A DNA stretch of 64,000 nt, from the NCBI RefSeq assembly GCF_002723955.1, contig NZ_BEWN01000001.1, forward strand, positions 124,001 to 188,000. The letters run 5' to 3'. Shown one piece after another: positions 45,212 through 53,397 of this stretch. Source of the DNA: Gluconobacter frateurii. Its GTDB lineage: Bacteria; Pseudomonadota; Alphaproteobacteria; Acetobacterales; Acetobacteraceae. The notes beneath the pieces were generated by a model. That model searched no databases. It saw only the letters and a program-made list of their open reading frames with translations, and was not told where the DNA came from. Position numbers and translations under genes: made by a program. Position 1 is the first letter of the stretch; every line of letters starts with the position of its first letter.

Positions 45212-47281
45212 ATGCACCAGAAGACATTTCCCCGTAAGGCAGCTTTGCTGCTGTCCGTCAGTCTCGGACTGGCAGCAACGCCATCCCTTGTTTCCGCAAA
45301 GCCGGCTATGCCGATGATCACATACGATCAGTATGGCCTCGATCTTGCGGGCCGGAATACGAGCGTAAAGCCGGGTGACAGTTTCTTCGATTATGCAAAC
45401 GGCAGCTTCCTGAAGACGCTCGAAATCCCTTCGGATATGAGTAGTTATGGTCCGTTCAACGCTCTGGCCGAAACCTCCCGCCAGCGCATCCAGTCCATTC
45501 TCAAGGATCTGTCCGCGCATCCGGTCGATCAGCCGCAGACGATCAACGAGAAGCTCGGCACGTATTATGCGTCCTTTATGGATGAGAAGGCGGTTGAGGC
45601 TGTTGGAGCAAAGCCTCTTGAGGCTGAAATTGCCACTATTCACCAGATCAAGGATCTGAAGACGTTCGCACAGTTCAGTGGTGCGTCGGCCGTGACATTC
45701 AGCTCATCGCCATTCTCGGTAGATGTGGATGTTGATGCAAAAGATCCGACGAAATACGCGCTCAGCATTGATCAGGCTGGTCTGGGCATGCCGGATCGGG
45801 ACAATTACCTGAAGCCGGAATTTGCTTCCAAGAAAGCTGCTTATCAGGCTTACATCACGCAGCTTCTGACGCTTGTTCATTGGGCAGACCCTGCAAAATC
45901 TGCCGCAGACGTCGTGGCATTCGAGACGGACATCGCCAAGGTTCATTGGGCACGGACGGAATTGCGTGATCCAGACAAGACCTACAATCCGATGACCGTG
46001 GCCGCACTAGTCAATAGCACGCCGTCTTTTGACTGGATGACATGGCTGCTTGCAGCCGGTGTGCCGTCGGCTGGTTTGGAGCAGCGGACCGTCATTGTGG
46101 GTGAACCGTCTGCCATCAAGGCTGAAGCAGATTTGATTGCGAAGACCGATCTAGATACCCTGCGCGCCTGGCAGGCTTTCCATACGGCCAGCAATTCCGC
46201 GTCCTTCCTGTCCGATCCGTTCGTGCAGGCACGTTTTGCGTATGCAAAAGCCATGTCTGGTCAGCCTGCTCTGGCGGCTCGCTGGAAGCGTGGTGTGGAC
46301 TTCACGAGCGGTGCCATGGAAATGGCGCTCGGCAAGATCTATGTGGATCGGTATTTCCCGGCTTCAGATCGTGCTGCCATGCAGACGCTGACGGGCAACC
46401 TGAAGGCAGCGTTCCACAACCGTCTCGAACACAACACATGGATGAGCGCGCAGACGCGTGAAGCCGCACTGAAGAAGCTGGGCAGCTTTGAAATCCAGGT
46501 GGGATACCCGAATGAATGGCGGGATTACTCCGATCTGGTTGTGAAGAAGGGCGATGTGTACGGCAATGCCGAGCGCGCTTTCGCTTTTGAATGGCACTAT
46601 CAGTTAAGCCATCTCGACAAGGTTGTTGACCGCAATGAATGGCTGATGTCGCCCGCAACGGTGAATGCCTACAACAATCCGCGTTTTGTGGAGGTCGTGT
46701 TCCCTGCTGCAATCCTTCAGCCACCGTTCTTCAACCCGAAGGCTGATCCGGCTGTAAATTACGGGGCAATCGGTGGTGTCATCGGGCATGAAATGACCCA
46801 TTCCTTTGACGACAAGGGCCGCAAATACGACGACAAGGGGCGTCTGAGGAACTGGTGGACAAAGGAAGATGGAGAGCGCTTTCAGAAGCTGGCGGACCGT
46901 TTTGGTGCACAGTACGACGCTTTCGAAGTGCAGCCCGGCGTTCATGTGAATGGCAAGCTCACGATGGGCGAGAACATCGCCGATCTTGGTGGCCTGACGC
47001 TGGCGCTGGATGCTTATCACGCGTCCCTGAACGGTAAGCCGGCTCCGGTCATTGATGGCCTGACAGGTGACCAGCGTGTGTTCATGGGATGGGCGCAGGT
47101 CTGGCGCCAGAAACTGCGCCCGGATACCGAGAAGCAGCTTGTCGTCATCGACCCGCATTCACCGCCTAAAGCCCGCGTGAACATCCCGATGCACAACATA
47201 GATCTCTGGTACAAGGCGTGGAACGTACAGCCGGGCGACAAGCTGTATCTGGCACCGGATCAGCGCGTCAAAATCTGGTAA
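45212..47281 (+). CDS. M13 family zinc metallopeptidase (neprilysin-like), exported
   Basis: A 689-residue endopeptidase. A signal peptide (MHQKTFPRKAALLLSVSLGL, cleaved after SLVSA) supports start 45212, although no Shine-Dalgarno precedes it and upstream in-frame Mets exist at 45119 and 45176. The zinc motif is HEMTHSFDDKGRKYD, with the downstream Glu in GENIADLGG and the substrate motif NAYNNP. The N-terminal domain has PGDSFFDYANGSFLK, typical of PepO-type bacterial M13 enzymes. It cleaves short peptides in the periplasm. Confidence 0.92.
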   Translation: MHQKTFPRKAALLLSVSLGLAATPSLVSAKPAMPMITYDQYGLDLAGRNTSVKPGDSFFDYANGSFLKTLEIPSDMSSYGPFNALAETSRQRIQSILKDLSAHPVDQPQTINEKLGTYYASFMDEKAVEAVGAKPLEAEIATIHQIKDLKTFAQFSGASAVTFSSSPFSVDVDVDAKDPTKYALSIDQAGLGMPDRDNYLKPEFASKKAAYQAYITQLLTLVHWADPAKSAADVVAFETDIAKVHWARTELRDPDKTYNPMTVAALVNSTPSFDWMTWLLAAGVPSAGLEQRTVIVGEPSAIKAEADLIAKTDLDTLRAWQAFHTASNSASFLSDPFVQARFAYAKAMSGQPALAARWKRGVDFTSGAMEMALGKIYVDRYFPASDRAAMQTLTGNLKAAFHNRLEHNTWMSAQTREAALKKLGSFEIQVGYPNEWRDYSDLVVKKGDVYGNAERAFAFEWHYQLSHLDKVVDRNEWLMSPATVNAYNNPRFVEVVFPAAILQPPFFNPKADPAVNYGAIGGVIGHEMTHSFDDKGRKYDDKGRLRNWWTKEDGERFQKLADRFGAQYDAFEVQPGVHVNGKLTMGENIADLGGLTLALDAYHASLNGKPAPVIDGLTGDQRVFMGWAQVWRQKLRPDTEKQLVVIDPHSPPKARVNIPMHNIDLWYKAWNVQPGDKLYLAPDQRVKIW

Positions 47282-47324
47282 CGGCGTATGATGGGGTGGA
47301 TTGCCACCCCATCTGCCCGCTTTT

Positions 47325-47755
47325 TTACGGGCGCATATAGTGGGCTGCCGCAACTATGTTGATCAGGGCAGCTTTCGTCTCTGGCCATTTCCGGGGTTTC
47401 AGTCCGCACTCCCGATTGACCCAGAAGGTGTCCGGGGTGTTGGTTTTGCTGGCGGCCCTAAGCAGGCCCACCATCTCTTTGACAGATGCCAGCCGCGCAA
47501 AATCGTAAACGCCTGACCGGATTTCGTCAGGGTAGCGATAGGCTGTAAGCGCATCGGACACTTTCAATCGAAATCTCATCCGCATTTATCGCGCCGATGG
47601 CGGCAATGATGTTGTTGAAGTCCGAATGGCGGCCTGCACACCAAAGGCTGAAATGCGGAAACTTTCCCTGGCACAGTTCAGATAGGTCTGCCGGTCTGCC
47701 CGGCGAAGGGCTGGTCCCCATCAGGCGGCTTCTTACTCTAAATAACGCCGGAACC
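47325..47755 (-). pseudogene. Possible decayed gene of unknown family
   Basis: The minus-strand frame 47325-47585 (86 residues if it starts at an ATG) reads like real protein, ending KAALINIVAAAHYMRP, and has the region's codon style. It lacks a Shine-Dalgarno. In another frame, directly upstream, sequence such as FPHFSLWCAGRHSDFNNI and IAAIGAINADEIS is also protein-like and runs out at 47527. The two could be halves of one gene broken by a frameshift near 47550. The upstream limit is a guess. It may instead be a short intact gene. Confidence 0.3.
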
Positions 47756-48077
47756 GGCGTTTTCCAGAGCGTGCACTTGATCTTGGAAGGCAAAAGCGAT
47801 CTGCCGGCACGTTTCAGAATGCAGCTAATCGTTCTGTACAAAAGACAGTTCAGGAGTGTGCGCACCCTCAGGGTGGAAACGTGTGTCATGAGGCAGGCTT
47901 GAGCCGTGCCGAGCGCGCAGTCGAAAGCTTTTTTTCTGCTGTTGCAGGTTATCTGGCTCGCTCGGCCTTCAATCCTGTCTTTCCTCTTGGTCATCTCAGA
48001 GGCGTGAACATCGGTAGGAAAGCATGACAAGTTTCATAGCGGCCTGAGGGCGTGAAAAAGGGTCACTGATACTTGCT

Positions 48078-48099
48078 CATATAAAGAACTCCTTATATG
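48078..48099. promoter_or_regulatory. 22-bp palindrome, probable operator for the ArsR-methyltransferase gene
   Basis: Half-sites CATATAAAGA and TCCTTATATG are inverted copies with one mismatch around a 2-nt centre. The site ends 9 bp before the start of an ArsR-type regulator, as expected for autoregulation. A similar site elsewhere in the methionine cycle genes would support a SahR-like regulon. Confidence 0.65.
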
Positions 48100-48108
48100 T
48101 AAATATGA

Positions 48109-49035
48109 ATGGAGCAGGTACTCACCATTTTTCAGGCGCTGGCAGACAGGACCCGTCTGCGGATTGTGGCTCTTCTGCGCGAAATGGAATTGTCTATTGG
48201 CGAAGTAGCTCAGGTTCTGGGACAAAGTCAGCCCCGCGTATCTCGGCATGTGAAGATTCTGGCCGATGCGGGGTTGATTGAACGCCGCAAGGAAGGAAGC
48301 TGGGTTTTTCTGACGCTAGGTGCTCCAGATGTTCTGGAGCCTGTCTTTATGGCGCTTGGTCGATGGACTGCACGGGAACCGGCGGAAATCCGCGCGGATC
48401 GTATTCGGTTGCAGGCCATTCGAGATGTTCGCGCTCTTGCGGCGGAAGACTGGTTTGAAACCCATGCGGTGGAATGGGACGCGCTACGTTCTCTTCATGT
48501 GTCCGAGCAGGAAGTTGAAACTGCCATTGTGAAGACGTTGTCGGCGTTTCCGATTGGTCGGCTCGTGGACATAGGCACGGGGACCGGTCGCATGATGGAG
48601 CTGTTGGGGAGCGGCGCTGACACGGTTATCGGGTTTGATCGTAGTCCCGCCATGCTCCGGCTTGCGCGCACCAAGCTGGCGGAAGCCGGGTTGCATCAGG
48701 CCGATCTCCGGCAGGGTGACTTTCAGGCCCTCCCTTTATCGGAGGGTTCGGCCGATGTCGCGGTCATGCATCAGGTTCTGCACTATGCGCAGCACCCTGC
48801 GGCTGTGATTGCAGAGGCTGCACGCATTCTGGACGCCAGTGGTCGGCTGCTGGTGATCGATTTTGCTTCGCATAACCGGGAAGAGCTTCGCATGCGGGAT
48901 GCGCATGTCCGGCTTGGATTTACCGACGCGCAGATGGCGACATGGTTTCGCGCCGCTGGTCTGGTTTCGGCAGAACCGGTCGCTCTTGAAGGGGAACTGA
49001 CCGTCAAACTCTGGCTGGGCCAACGCCCCAATTAA
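48109..49035 (+). CDS. ArsR-family HTH fused to a SAM-dependent methyltransferase domain
   Basis: A 308-residue protein. Residues 1-90 are an ArsR winged helix (LADRTRLRIVALLREMELSI, EVAQVLGQSQPRVSRHVKIL). Residues 140-300 are a class I methyltransferase domain: LVDIGTGTGRMMELLG as the SAM loop, VIGFDRSPAMLRLA, and DVAVMHQVLHYAQHPAAV. Fusions of this kind upstream of metF occur in alphaproteobacteria; a sensor of SAM or SAH that controls methionine metabolism (as proposed for SahR) is a reasonable guess. metF follows 29 bp later. The ATG has no Shine-Dalgarno. Confidence 0.85.
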   Translation: MEQVLTIFQALADRTRLRIVALLREMELSIGEVAQVLGQSQPRVSRHVKILADAGLIERRKEGSWVFLTLGAPDVLEPVFMALGRWTAREPAEIRADRIRLQAIRDVRALAAEDWFETHAVEWDALRSLHVSEQEVETAIVKTLSAFPIGRLVDIGTGTGRMMELLGSGADTVIGFDRSPAMLRLARTKLAEAGLHQADLRQGDFQALPLSEGSADVAVMHQVLHYAQHPAAVIAEAARILDASGRLLVIDFASHNREELRMRDAHVRLGFTDAQMATWFRAAGLVSAEPVALEGELTVKLWLGQRPN

Positions 49036-49064
49036 TCTGACTTATTGAACAAGGAGCTGGCGTG

Positions 49065-49931
49065 ATGCCTGCACAGACAGGGCCTCTGCCCGCAATTTCG
49101 TTCGAGTTTTTCCCGGCCAAGACGGAGAAGGCAGCCGCCACCCTGCTGGAAAACGCAAAAACGCTTGCCGCTTTTGGTCCGCAGTTCATGTCCGTGACTT
49201 ATGGGGCAGGTGGGTCAACACGGGACCGCACATTGGCCACCCTGAAAGACATGGTTCGGGAAACTGGTGCGCCAATGGCGGGGCATCTGACGTGCGTGGG
49301 AGCCTCCAAGGAAGAGGTCAATGCCGTGGCGCAGGCATACTGGGATGCCGGTGTGAAGCACATTGTAGCCCTCCGTGGTGATCCGCCGCCTTCAGCCGGG
49401 GGCGTTTATGAGCCTCATCCGGAAGGCTATGCGGGGGCTGTGGATCTGGTCCGTGGATTGAAGGAGATTGCGCCGTTTGAAATCTCCGTTGCGGCGTATC
49501 CGGAAACACATCCTGCGGCGCTTAGCCCGCAGTCGGATCTGGAACATTTGCGGGCGAAAATTGATGCTGGTGCGGACCGGGCGCTGACCCAGTTCTTTTT
49601 TGAAGCCGATACTTTCCTGCGTTTCAGGGACCGAGCTGCTGCCATTGGCATTGAGCGGCCGATCGTGCCGGGTATTCTTCCTGTCGGAAGTCCTGCTCAG
49701 GCGTGGAAGTTTGCCGAGATGTGCGGTGCGAACGTGCCGAAATGGATGCGGGACCTGTTCGATGGGCTGGAGGAAACACCGCAGACGCGCGCGTTTGTTG
49801 CTGCCACCATTGCAGACCGGCTTTGTCAGACACTGAAAGCTGAAGGGGTGGAGCAATTCCATTTTTATACGTTAAATCATGCAGATACAGCGTCCGCCCT
49901 TTGCCGCCTTTTGGGTCGCCGACCCCTCTGA
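49065..49931 (+). CDS. metF: 5,10-methylenetetrahydrofolate reductase
   Basis: Makes 5-methyl-THF for methionine synthesis. The 288-residue FAD-binding barrel has SFEFFPAKTEKAAATLL, QFMSVTYGAGGSTRDRT, HLTCVGASKEEV and HIVALRGDPP. The active-site Glu of the family lies in the first block. A GTG at 49062 is in frame, but the ATG at 49065 has the better spacing from AAGGAG (49051-49056). It is the second gene after the ArsR-methyltransferase regulator. Confidence 0.95.
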   Translation: MPAQTGPLPAISFEFFPAKTEKAAATLLENAKTLAAFGPQFMSVTYGAGGSTRDRTLATLKDMVRETGAPMAGHLTCVGASKEEVNAVAQAYWDAGVKHIVALRGDPPPSAGGVYEPHPEGYAGAVDLVRGLKEIAPFEISVAAYPETHPAALSPQSDLEHLRAKIDAGADRALTQFFFEADTFLRFRDRAAAIGIERPIVPGILPVGSPAQAWKFAEMCGANVPKWMRDLFDGLEETPQTRAFVAATIADRLCQTLKAEGVEQFHFYTLNHADTASALCRLLGRRPL

Positions 49932-49977
49932 AAGCGAGAAAGCTGGATTTCCTTTGCGAACGGGGTGACAAAAGGGG

Positions 49978-50643
49978 ATGACAAGATTCCCGATCATTCT
50001 TCTCGACTACGATGGTACGCTGGCGGAAACGCAGCCGGCCATTCTTCGCAGCCTGAAGGAAGCCTTTGAAGCCAGCGGCTACGAAGGCCCATCTTCGGAT
50101 ATTCTCAAGAAGCAGCTGGCAAAAGGCGGTACGCTTCAGACGCTCTTTCAGGCCATTGTTCCTGAGAGCGATGATGAGGACGCGGGAGCCTTTGTCCGGC
50201 ATTATCGCGCCTGTTATCCGAAGGCCGATCAGGAAGAGACTGTTCTGTTCGATGGCGTGAAGTCAGTTCTGGATACCCTGAAGGGCAAAGGGGCCACGCT
50301 GGTTATCCTGAGCAACAAGCATGCACCCACCGTTCATGACAGTATTGATCGGTTTGGTTTGGGGGCGTGGATCAGCGGTGTGATTGCTTCTGAACCCCAG
50401 TATCCCCACAAGCCTGATCCCCGGGTTATGACGGATCGGGTTCGCCCCCTATTTCCGGAAGCAGATGCTGCCGAGTTCCTGATGGTAGGGGATACGAGTG
50501 CAGATCTGACCTTTGCACGTAACTCAGGGATTTCATCCTGCTGGGCCAGTTATGGTCATGGTTCGGCACAGCAGTGCATTGATCTCAAGCCGGACTACCG
50601 GATTGACCGCGTCGTTGATCTTCTGAACGTCGTTAGCCTGTAA
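49978..50643 (+). CDS. HAD-family hydrolase, phosphoglycolate phosphatase-like
   Basis: A 221-residue HAD phosphatase. Motif I is LLDYDGTLAE with both catalytic Asp, motif II is VILSNKH, the Lys of motif III is in PHKPDPRV, and motif IV is LMVGDTSADLTFA. The helical cap (residues 15-85) is of the C1 type seen in Gph and related phosphatases. Substrate is uncertain: phosphoglycolate, pyrophosphate or another small phosphoester. It starts 46 bp after metF and is convergent with the LacI gene. Confidence 0.85.
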   Translation: MTRFPIILLDYDGTLAETQPAILRSLKEAFEASGYEGPSSDILKKQLAKGGTLQTLFQAIVPESDDEDAGAFVRHYRACYPKADQEETVLFDGVKSVLDTLKGKGATLVILSNKHAPTVHDSIDRFGLGAWISGVIASEPQYPHKPDPRVMTDRVRPLFPEADAAEFLMVGDTSADLTFARNSGISSCWASYGHGSAQQCIDLKPDYRIDRVVDLLNVVSL

Positions 50644-50652
50644 TGGGGAAGC

Positions 50653-51735
50653 TCAGCCCTGCGGGGCTGGGCCAATGCTTCCGCGTTCGATCAGCTCTGT
50701 TTTGAGAATGACGTTCTGGCGACCATCCTGCTGAACAAGCAAGCGTACCGCCTCGGCTCCCTTCTGTTCATGGGGCTGACGGATAGTGCTCAGATCCGCC
50801 GTTGCGGCTGCTGGAATATCGTCGAAACCGAAGATCGAGACATCCTGCGGAATGCTGAGGCCTGCCGCACGAATAGTCTGCATGGCGCCGATTGCCACAC
50901 GATCACTCATGGCAAGAATTGCTGTGGGACGTTCAGGGCGGTTGATAAGAAAGCGCGCGCCTTCCGCGCCAGCCTCTTCAGAGTTGATGGGAATTTCCCA
51001 GGCCGGAACAGTCTCTGGAGCGATGCCAGCTTCCTGCAGAGCTGTCAGGTATCCTTCCAGACGCATGGCAATCGTGCTGTGTGCGATATTGGCGCGGCGC
51101 TTGGCCGTCAGGATACCGAAATAATCGTCATGGGCGGTCTTGAGCGACAGGATTCCGAAGCGGCGATGCCCGAGGTTCAGAAGCGTCTTTGCGGCTTTGT
51201 AGGCAGCATCCCGGTCATCAATGCCAACATAGGGAACGCCATCAAGGCGTGGCTGATCCACAACCACCAGCGGTACATTCCGCTGTTGCGCCATCATGAC
51301 GCACCGGCTGTCAGGGGCGACGGAATACAGGATATATCCGTCCACAGCGGCATTCCCGAGCGAAACCGGGGTATTCATATTGCGGAGGCTGCTGCCAGCG
51401 GAAATCAGCGCGAGATCGGTTTCAAGTTCGTTGCAGCTTTTGGCCACGCCATTCAGAACGGTCAGCACCGCTGGATCGGAGAAGGCGTAGGGCAGGTCCT
51501 CGCTGAAAAGAAACCCGAGTGCACCTGAATGACCAGTTGCGAGTTGTTTGGCTGCGGGGTCAGGACCGGTGTAACCCATTTCCTGAGCGGCTGCGAAAAT
51601 CTTTTCACGCAGGGCAGCAGAAAGCTGCCCTGGGCGGATATACGCGTTCGAGACTGTCGTGTGAGACACCCCGACCTGTGCTGCTACATCCTTGAGGGTA
51701 ACTTTGCGGCGGCCGTGCTGACGGGTGGTTTTCAT
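50653..51735 (-). CDS. LacI-family transcriptional regulator
   Basis: A 360-residue repressor. The HTH is VTLKDVAAQVGVSHTTVSNA with a hinge helix region after it. The periplasmic-binding-like ligand domain starts near SGALGFLFSEDLPY and includes DGYILYSVAPDS, ILAMSDRVAIGAMQTIRAAG and DVSIFGFDDIPAAATADLSTI. The ligand is probably a sugar or related compound. No sugar operon is adjacent, so the target is elsewhere. ATG 51735 was chosen over 51771 because the HTH begins soon after it. Confidence 0.9.
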   Translation of the reverse strand: MKTTRQHGRRKVTLKDVAAQVGVSHTTVSNAYIRPGQLSAALREKIFAAAQEMGYTGPDPAAKQLATGHSGALGFLFSEDLPYAFSDPAVLTVLNGVAKSCNELETDLALISAGSSLRNMNTPVSLGNAAVDGYILYSVAPDSRCVMMAQQRNVPLVVVDQPRLDGVPYVGIDDRDAAYKAAKTLLNLGHRRFGILSLKTAHDDYFGILTAKRRANIAHSTIAMRLEGYLTALQEAGIAPETVPAWEIPINSEEAGAEGARFLINRPERPTAILAMSDRVAIGAMQTIRAAGLSIPQDVSIFGFDDIPAAATADLSTIRQPHEQKGAEAVRLLVQQDGRQNVILKTELIERGSIGPAPQG

Positions 51736-51879
51736 GGACTGTCCAATAATGAAAACGGGTCTTTTACGCAATCCTGCTCCGCATTGCGCAGACCCGTCAG
51801 GGCTAAGGCTCTGAAAACAAATACTAGCCTGCGTGTTTCCATTCCGTCTTCACAATTACGACAGGACAGCTCAGAAAGA

Positions 51880-52131
51880 TTATTCTTTGGGTTTGGAAGC
51901 CGTATCGCCCTTCTTGGGAAGCGGTTCAAACATGGCACGGCATTTCGGGCTGAGCTGATCCAGCTTTTTCTTCATGCAGGCAGTAATCTTGGCTTCGTTT
52001 GGAATAGCGAACGTGCAAAGGCGAATTGCGTCGCCCTGACAGGCCTGTTTCTGTTCATCGCGTGTTGCAGCACTGGCAGAGCCAAGAACAAGTCCAGCCA
52101 GACAGGCGAGGGTCATAAGATAACGGGTCAT
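51880..52131 (-). CDS. Small exported cysteine-rich protein
   Basis: An 83-residue protein with a signal peptide (MTRYLMTLACLAGLVLGSAS, cleaved near SAAT). The mature part has four Cys in the spacing QACQGDAIRLC, TACMKKKL and PKCRAMF, which resembles one cysteine-rich (Golgi apparatus protein-like) repeat with two disulfides. Function unknown. ATG 52131 follows AAAGGAG with a 7-nt spacer. The open frame upstream to 52362 overlaps the ArsR gene and is ignored. Confidence 0.78.
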   Translation of the reverse strand: MTRYLMTLACLAGLVLGSASAATRDEQKQACQGDAIRLCTFAIPNEAKITACMKKKLDQLSPKCRAMFEPLPKKGDTASKPKE

Positions 52132-52249
52132 GGGCCGTCTCCTTTCCATGTAAAAGCGTCTGGCGAAAGGAGCAGTTTCCAGTCTGTTTGGGTTGTCGTC
52201 AAGAAGATGGCGATGGTGCGCAAATAGACCGAAAACAGTCCTTTTTGAT

Positions 52250-52651
52250 TTATCGGGACAAGGGGCGGACGATACGGGCAAACCGAGCACCATCCTGTGA
52301 CGCTGCCTGAGTATTGGCCTTGCGCAGAGGTGCTGCGGCGGAAGGGGTGACGGCCTGTCCATCCGGCCGAAGGGTCATCAGGAGCATCCGTGCGCGAGCA
52401 GCATCCGGCGTATCGGCCATACAATAGCTGATGGCACGGGATTCACGCTGTGACTCAATCAGTCCACTGCGTCGCAGGGTGCCGAGATGCTGGCTCAGTG
52501 TTGGCTGGCCGATTCCCGTCATGGTTTCGATTTCACTGACGGCATGCGGACCATCCAGCAACGCGGACAGGATCGTCAGGCGCTGAGGCTGCGCCAGAAG
52601 GCGGAGCCATTCCGCGAGATTACGGCTTTCTTCGAGGGCGAGCAGGGTCAT
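52250..52651 (-). CDS. ArsR-family regulator of the sulfide cluster (BigR/SqrR-like position)
   Basis: A 133-residue winged-helix regulator: LLAQPQRLTILSALLDG, then TGIGQPTLSQHLGTLRRSG. It overlaps the peroxiredoxin gene by 4 bp and its divergent neighbours are persulfide dioxygenase, a DUF442-SQR fusion and a TauE exporter. By context it should repress the sulfide-oxidation genes, as BigR or SqrR do. Only one Cys is present (Cys77 in ISYCMAD), whereas those regulators sense persulfide with a Cys pair. ATG 52651 was chosen because of the ATGA overlap. Confidence 0.85.
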   Translation of the reverse strand: MTLLALEESRNLAEWLRLLAQPQRLTILSALLDGPHAVSEIETMTGIGQPTLSQHLGTLRRSGLIESQRESRAISYCMADTPDAARARMLLMTLRPDGQAVTPSAAAPLRKANTQAASQDGARFARIVRPLSR

Positions 52652-53292
52652 GAGCGAGGCTTTTTCGGCTGAAGGAACCAGCTCGGGCCGGCTTTCTGAA
52701 CGGCATCCTGGGTTTGGAGGGGCGGAGCAATCGCCGGCTCTCCTGGTTGCCATCCTTCGGGAGTGAGGATGTTGGACCGGTCAACTTCCTGCAGGGCGCT
52801 GAGGACACGTTGCAGCTCTGCAACCGAGCGTCCGACACTGGCGGGATAGCTGATGATCGTGCGGATGATGCCCGTAGGATCAATGAAAAATACGGATCGG
52901 ACAGTAGCGCTGTTCTGCGCTTCAAGATCCATCATTCCATAAGCGCGGGCCACTTCCATCGAAGGATCTTCCACAATAGGGAAGGGGACACGCACGTTGA
53001 AGCGCTCTTCAATGGCTGAAATCCATGCCAGATGCGCGGGCAGGCTGTCTGCGGATAAGCCAAGCAGAACGCAATCGCGTTCCCGGAAGGCGGGTTCCAG
53101 TTTGGAAAGGGCAATGAACTCACTCGTGCAGACAGGCGTAAAGTCTGCTGGGTGAGCGAACAGCATGACCCAGCGTCCGCGCAGTGAGCTCAGAACGAAT
53201 TCACCGTGTGTCGTTCGGGCAGTGAAATCCGGGGCTTCATCCCCGATACGCAGCGGCGGGAAGGAAAGATCGTCAGTGATGGGGCCTGTCAT
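52648..53292 (-). CDS. Peroxiredoxin, Prx6/1-Cys type
   Basis: A 214-residue thiol peroxidase. The active site is HPADFTPVCTSEF with peroxidatic Cys55, and the C-terminal dimer domain (ILTPEGWQPGEPAIAPP) is that of the 1-Cys Prx6/AhpE-like group. It is divergent from the persulfide dioxygenase gene (105 bp apart) and overlaps the ArsR gene. In this setting it might remove organic peroxides or per/polysulfide by-products; that is inference. Confidence 0.9.
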   Translation of the reverse strand: MTGPITDDLSFPPLRIGDEAPDFTARTTHGEFVLSSLRGRWVMLFAHPADFTPVCTSEFIALSKLEPAFRERDCVLLGLSADSLPAHLAWISAIEERFNVRVPFPIVEDPSMEVARAYGMMDLEAQNSATVRSVFFIDPTGIIRTIISYPASVGRSVAELQRVLSALQEVDRSNILTPEGWQPGEPAIAPPLQTQDAVQKAGPSWFLQPKKPRS

Positions 53293-53397
53293 GGTCCTGT
53301 TCCAGCTTGTCCGGGTCTTGACGTTTCATAGTTAATGACTTTAATAAACACAGAATTGATTTTTTGGAAATGCCTTAACTCCAGGGGTGAAAACGTC

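Larger units (their letters stand above)
47282..48108. other. Gene-poor stretch between the M13 peptidase and ArsR-methyltransferase genes
   Basis: About 830 bp. It begins with two short hairpins after the peptidase stop (GGGGTGG/CCACCCC at 47291-47309, GCCCG/CGGGC near 47315-47332). The middle carries a possible decayed gene on the minus strand (entered separately). The right part has no convincing coding signal until the operator and start of the next gene at 48078-48109. Confidence 0.5.
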
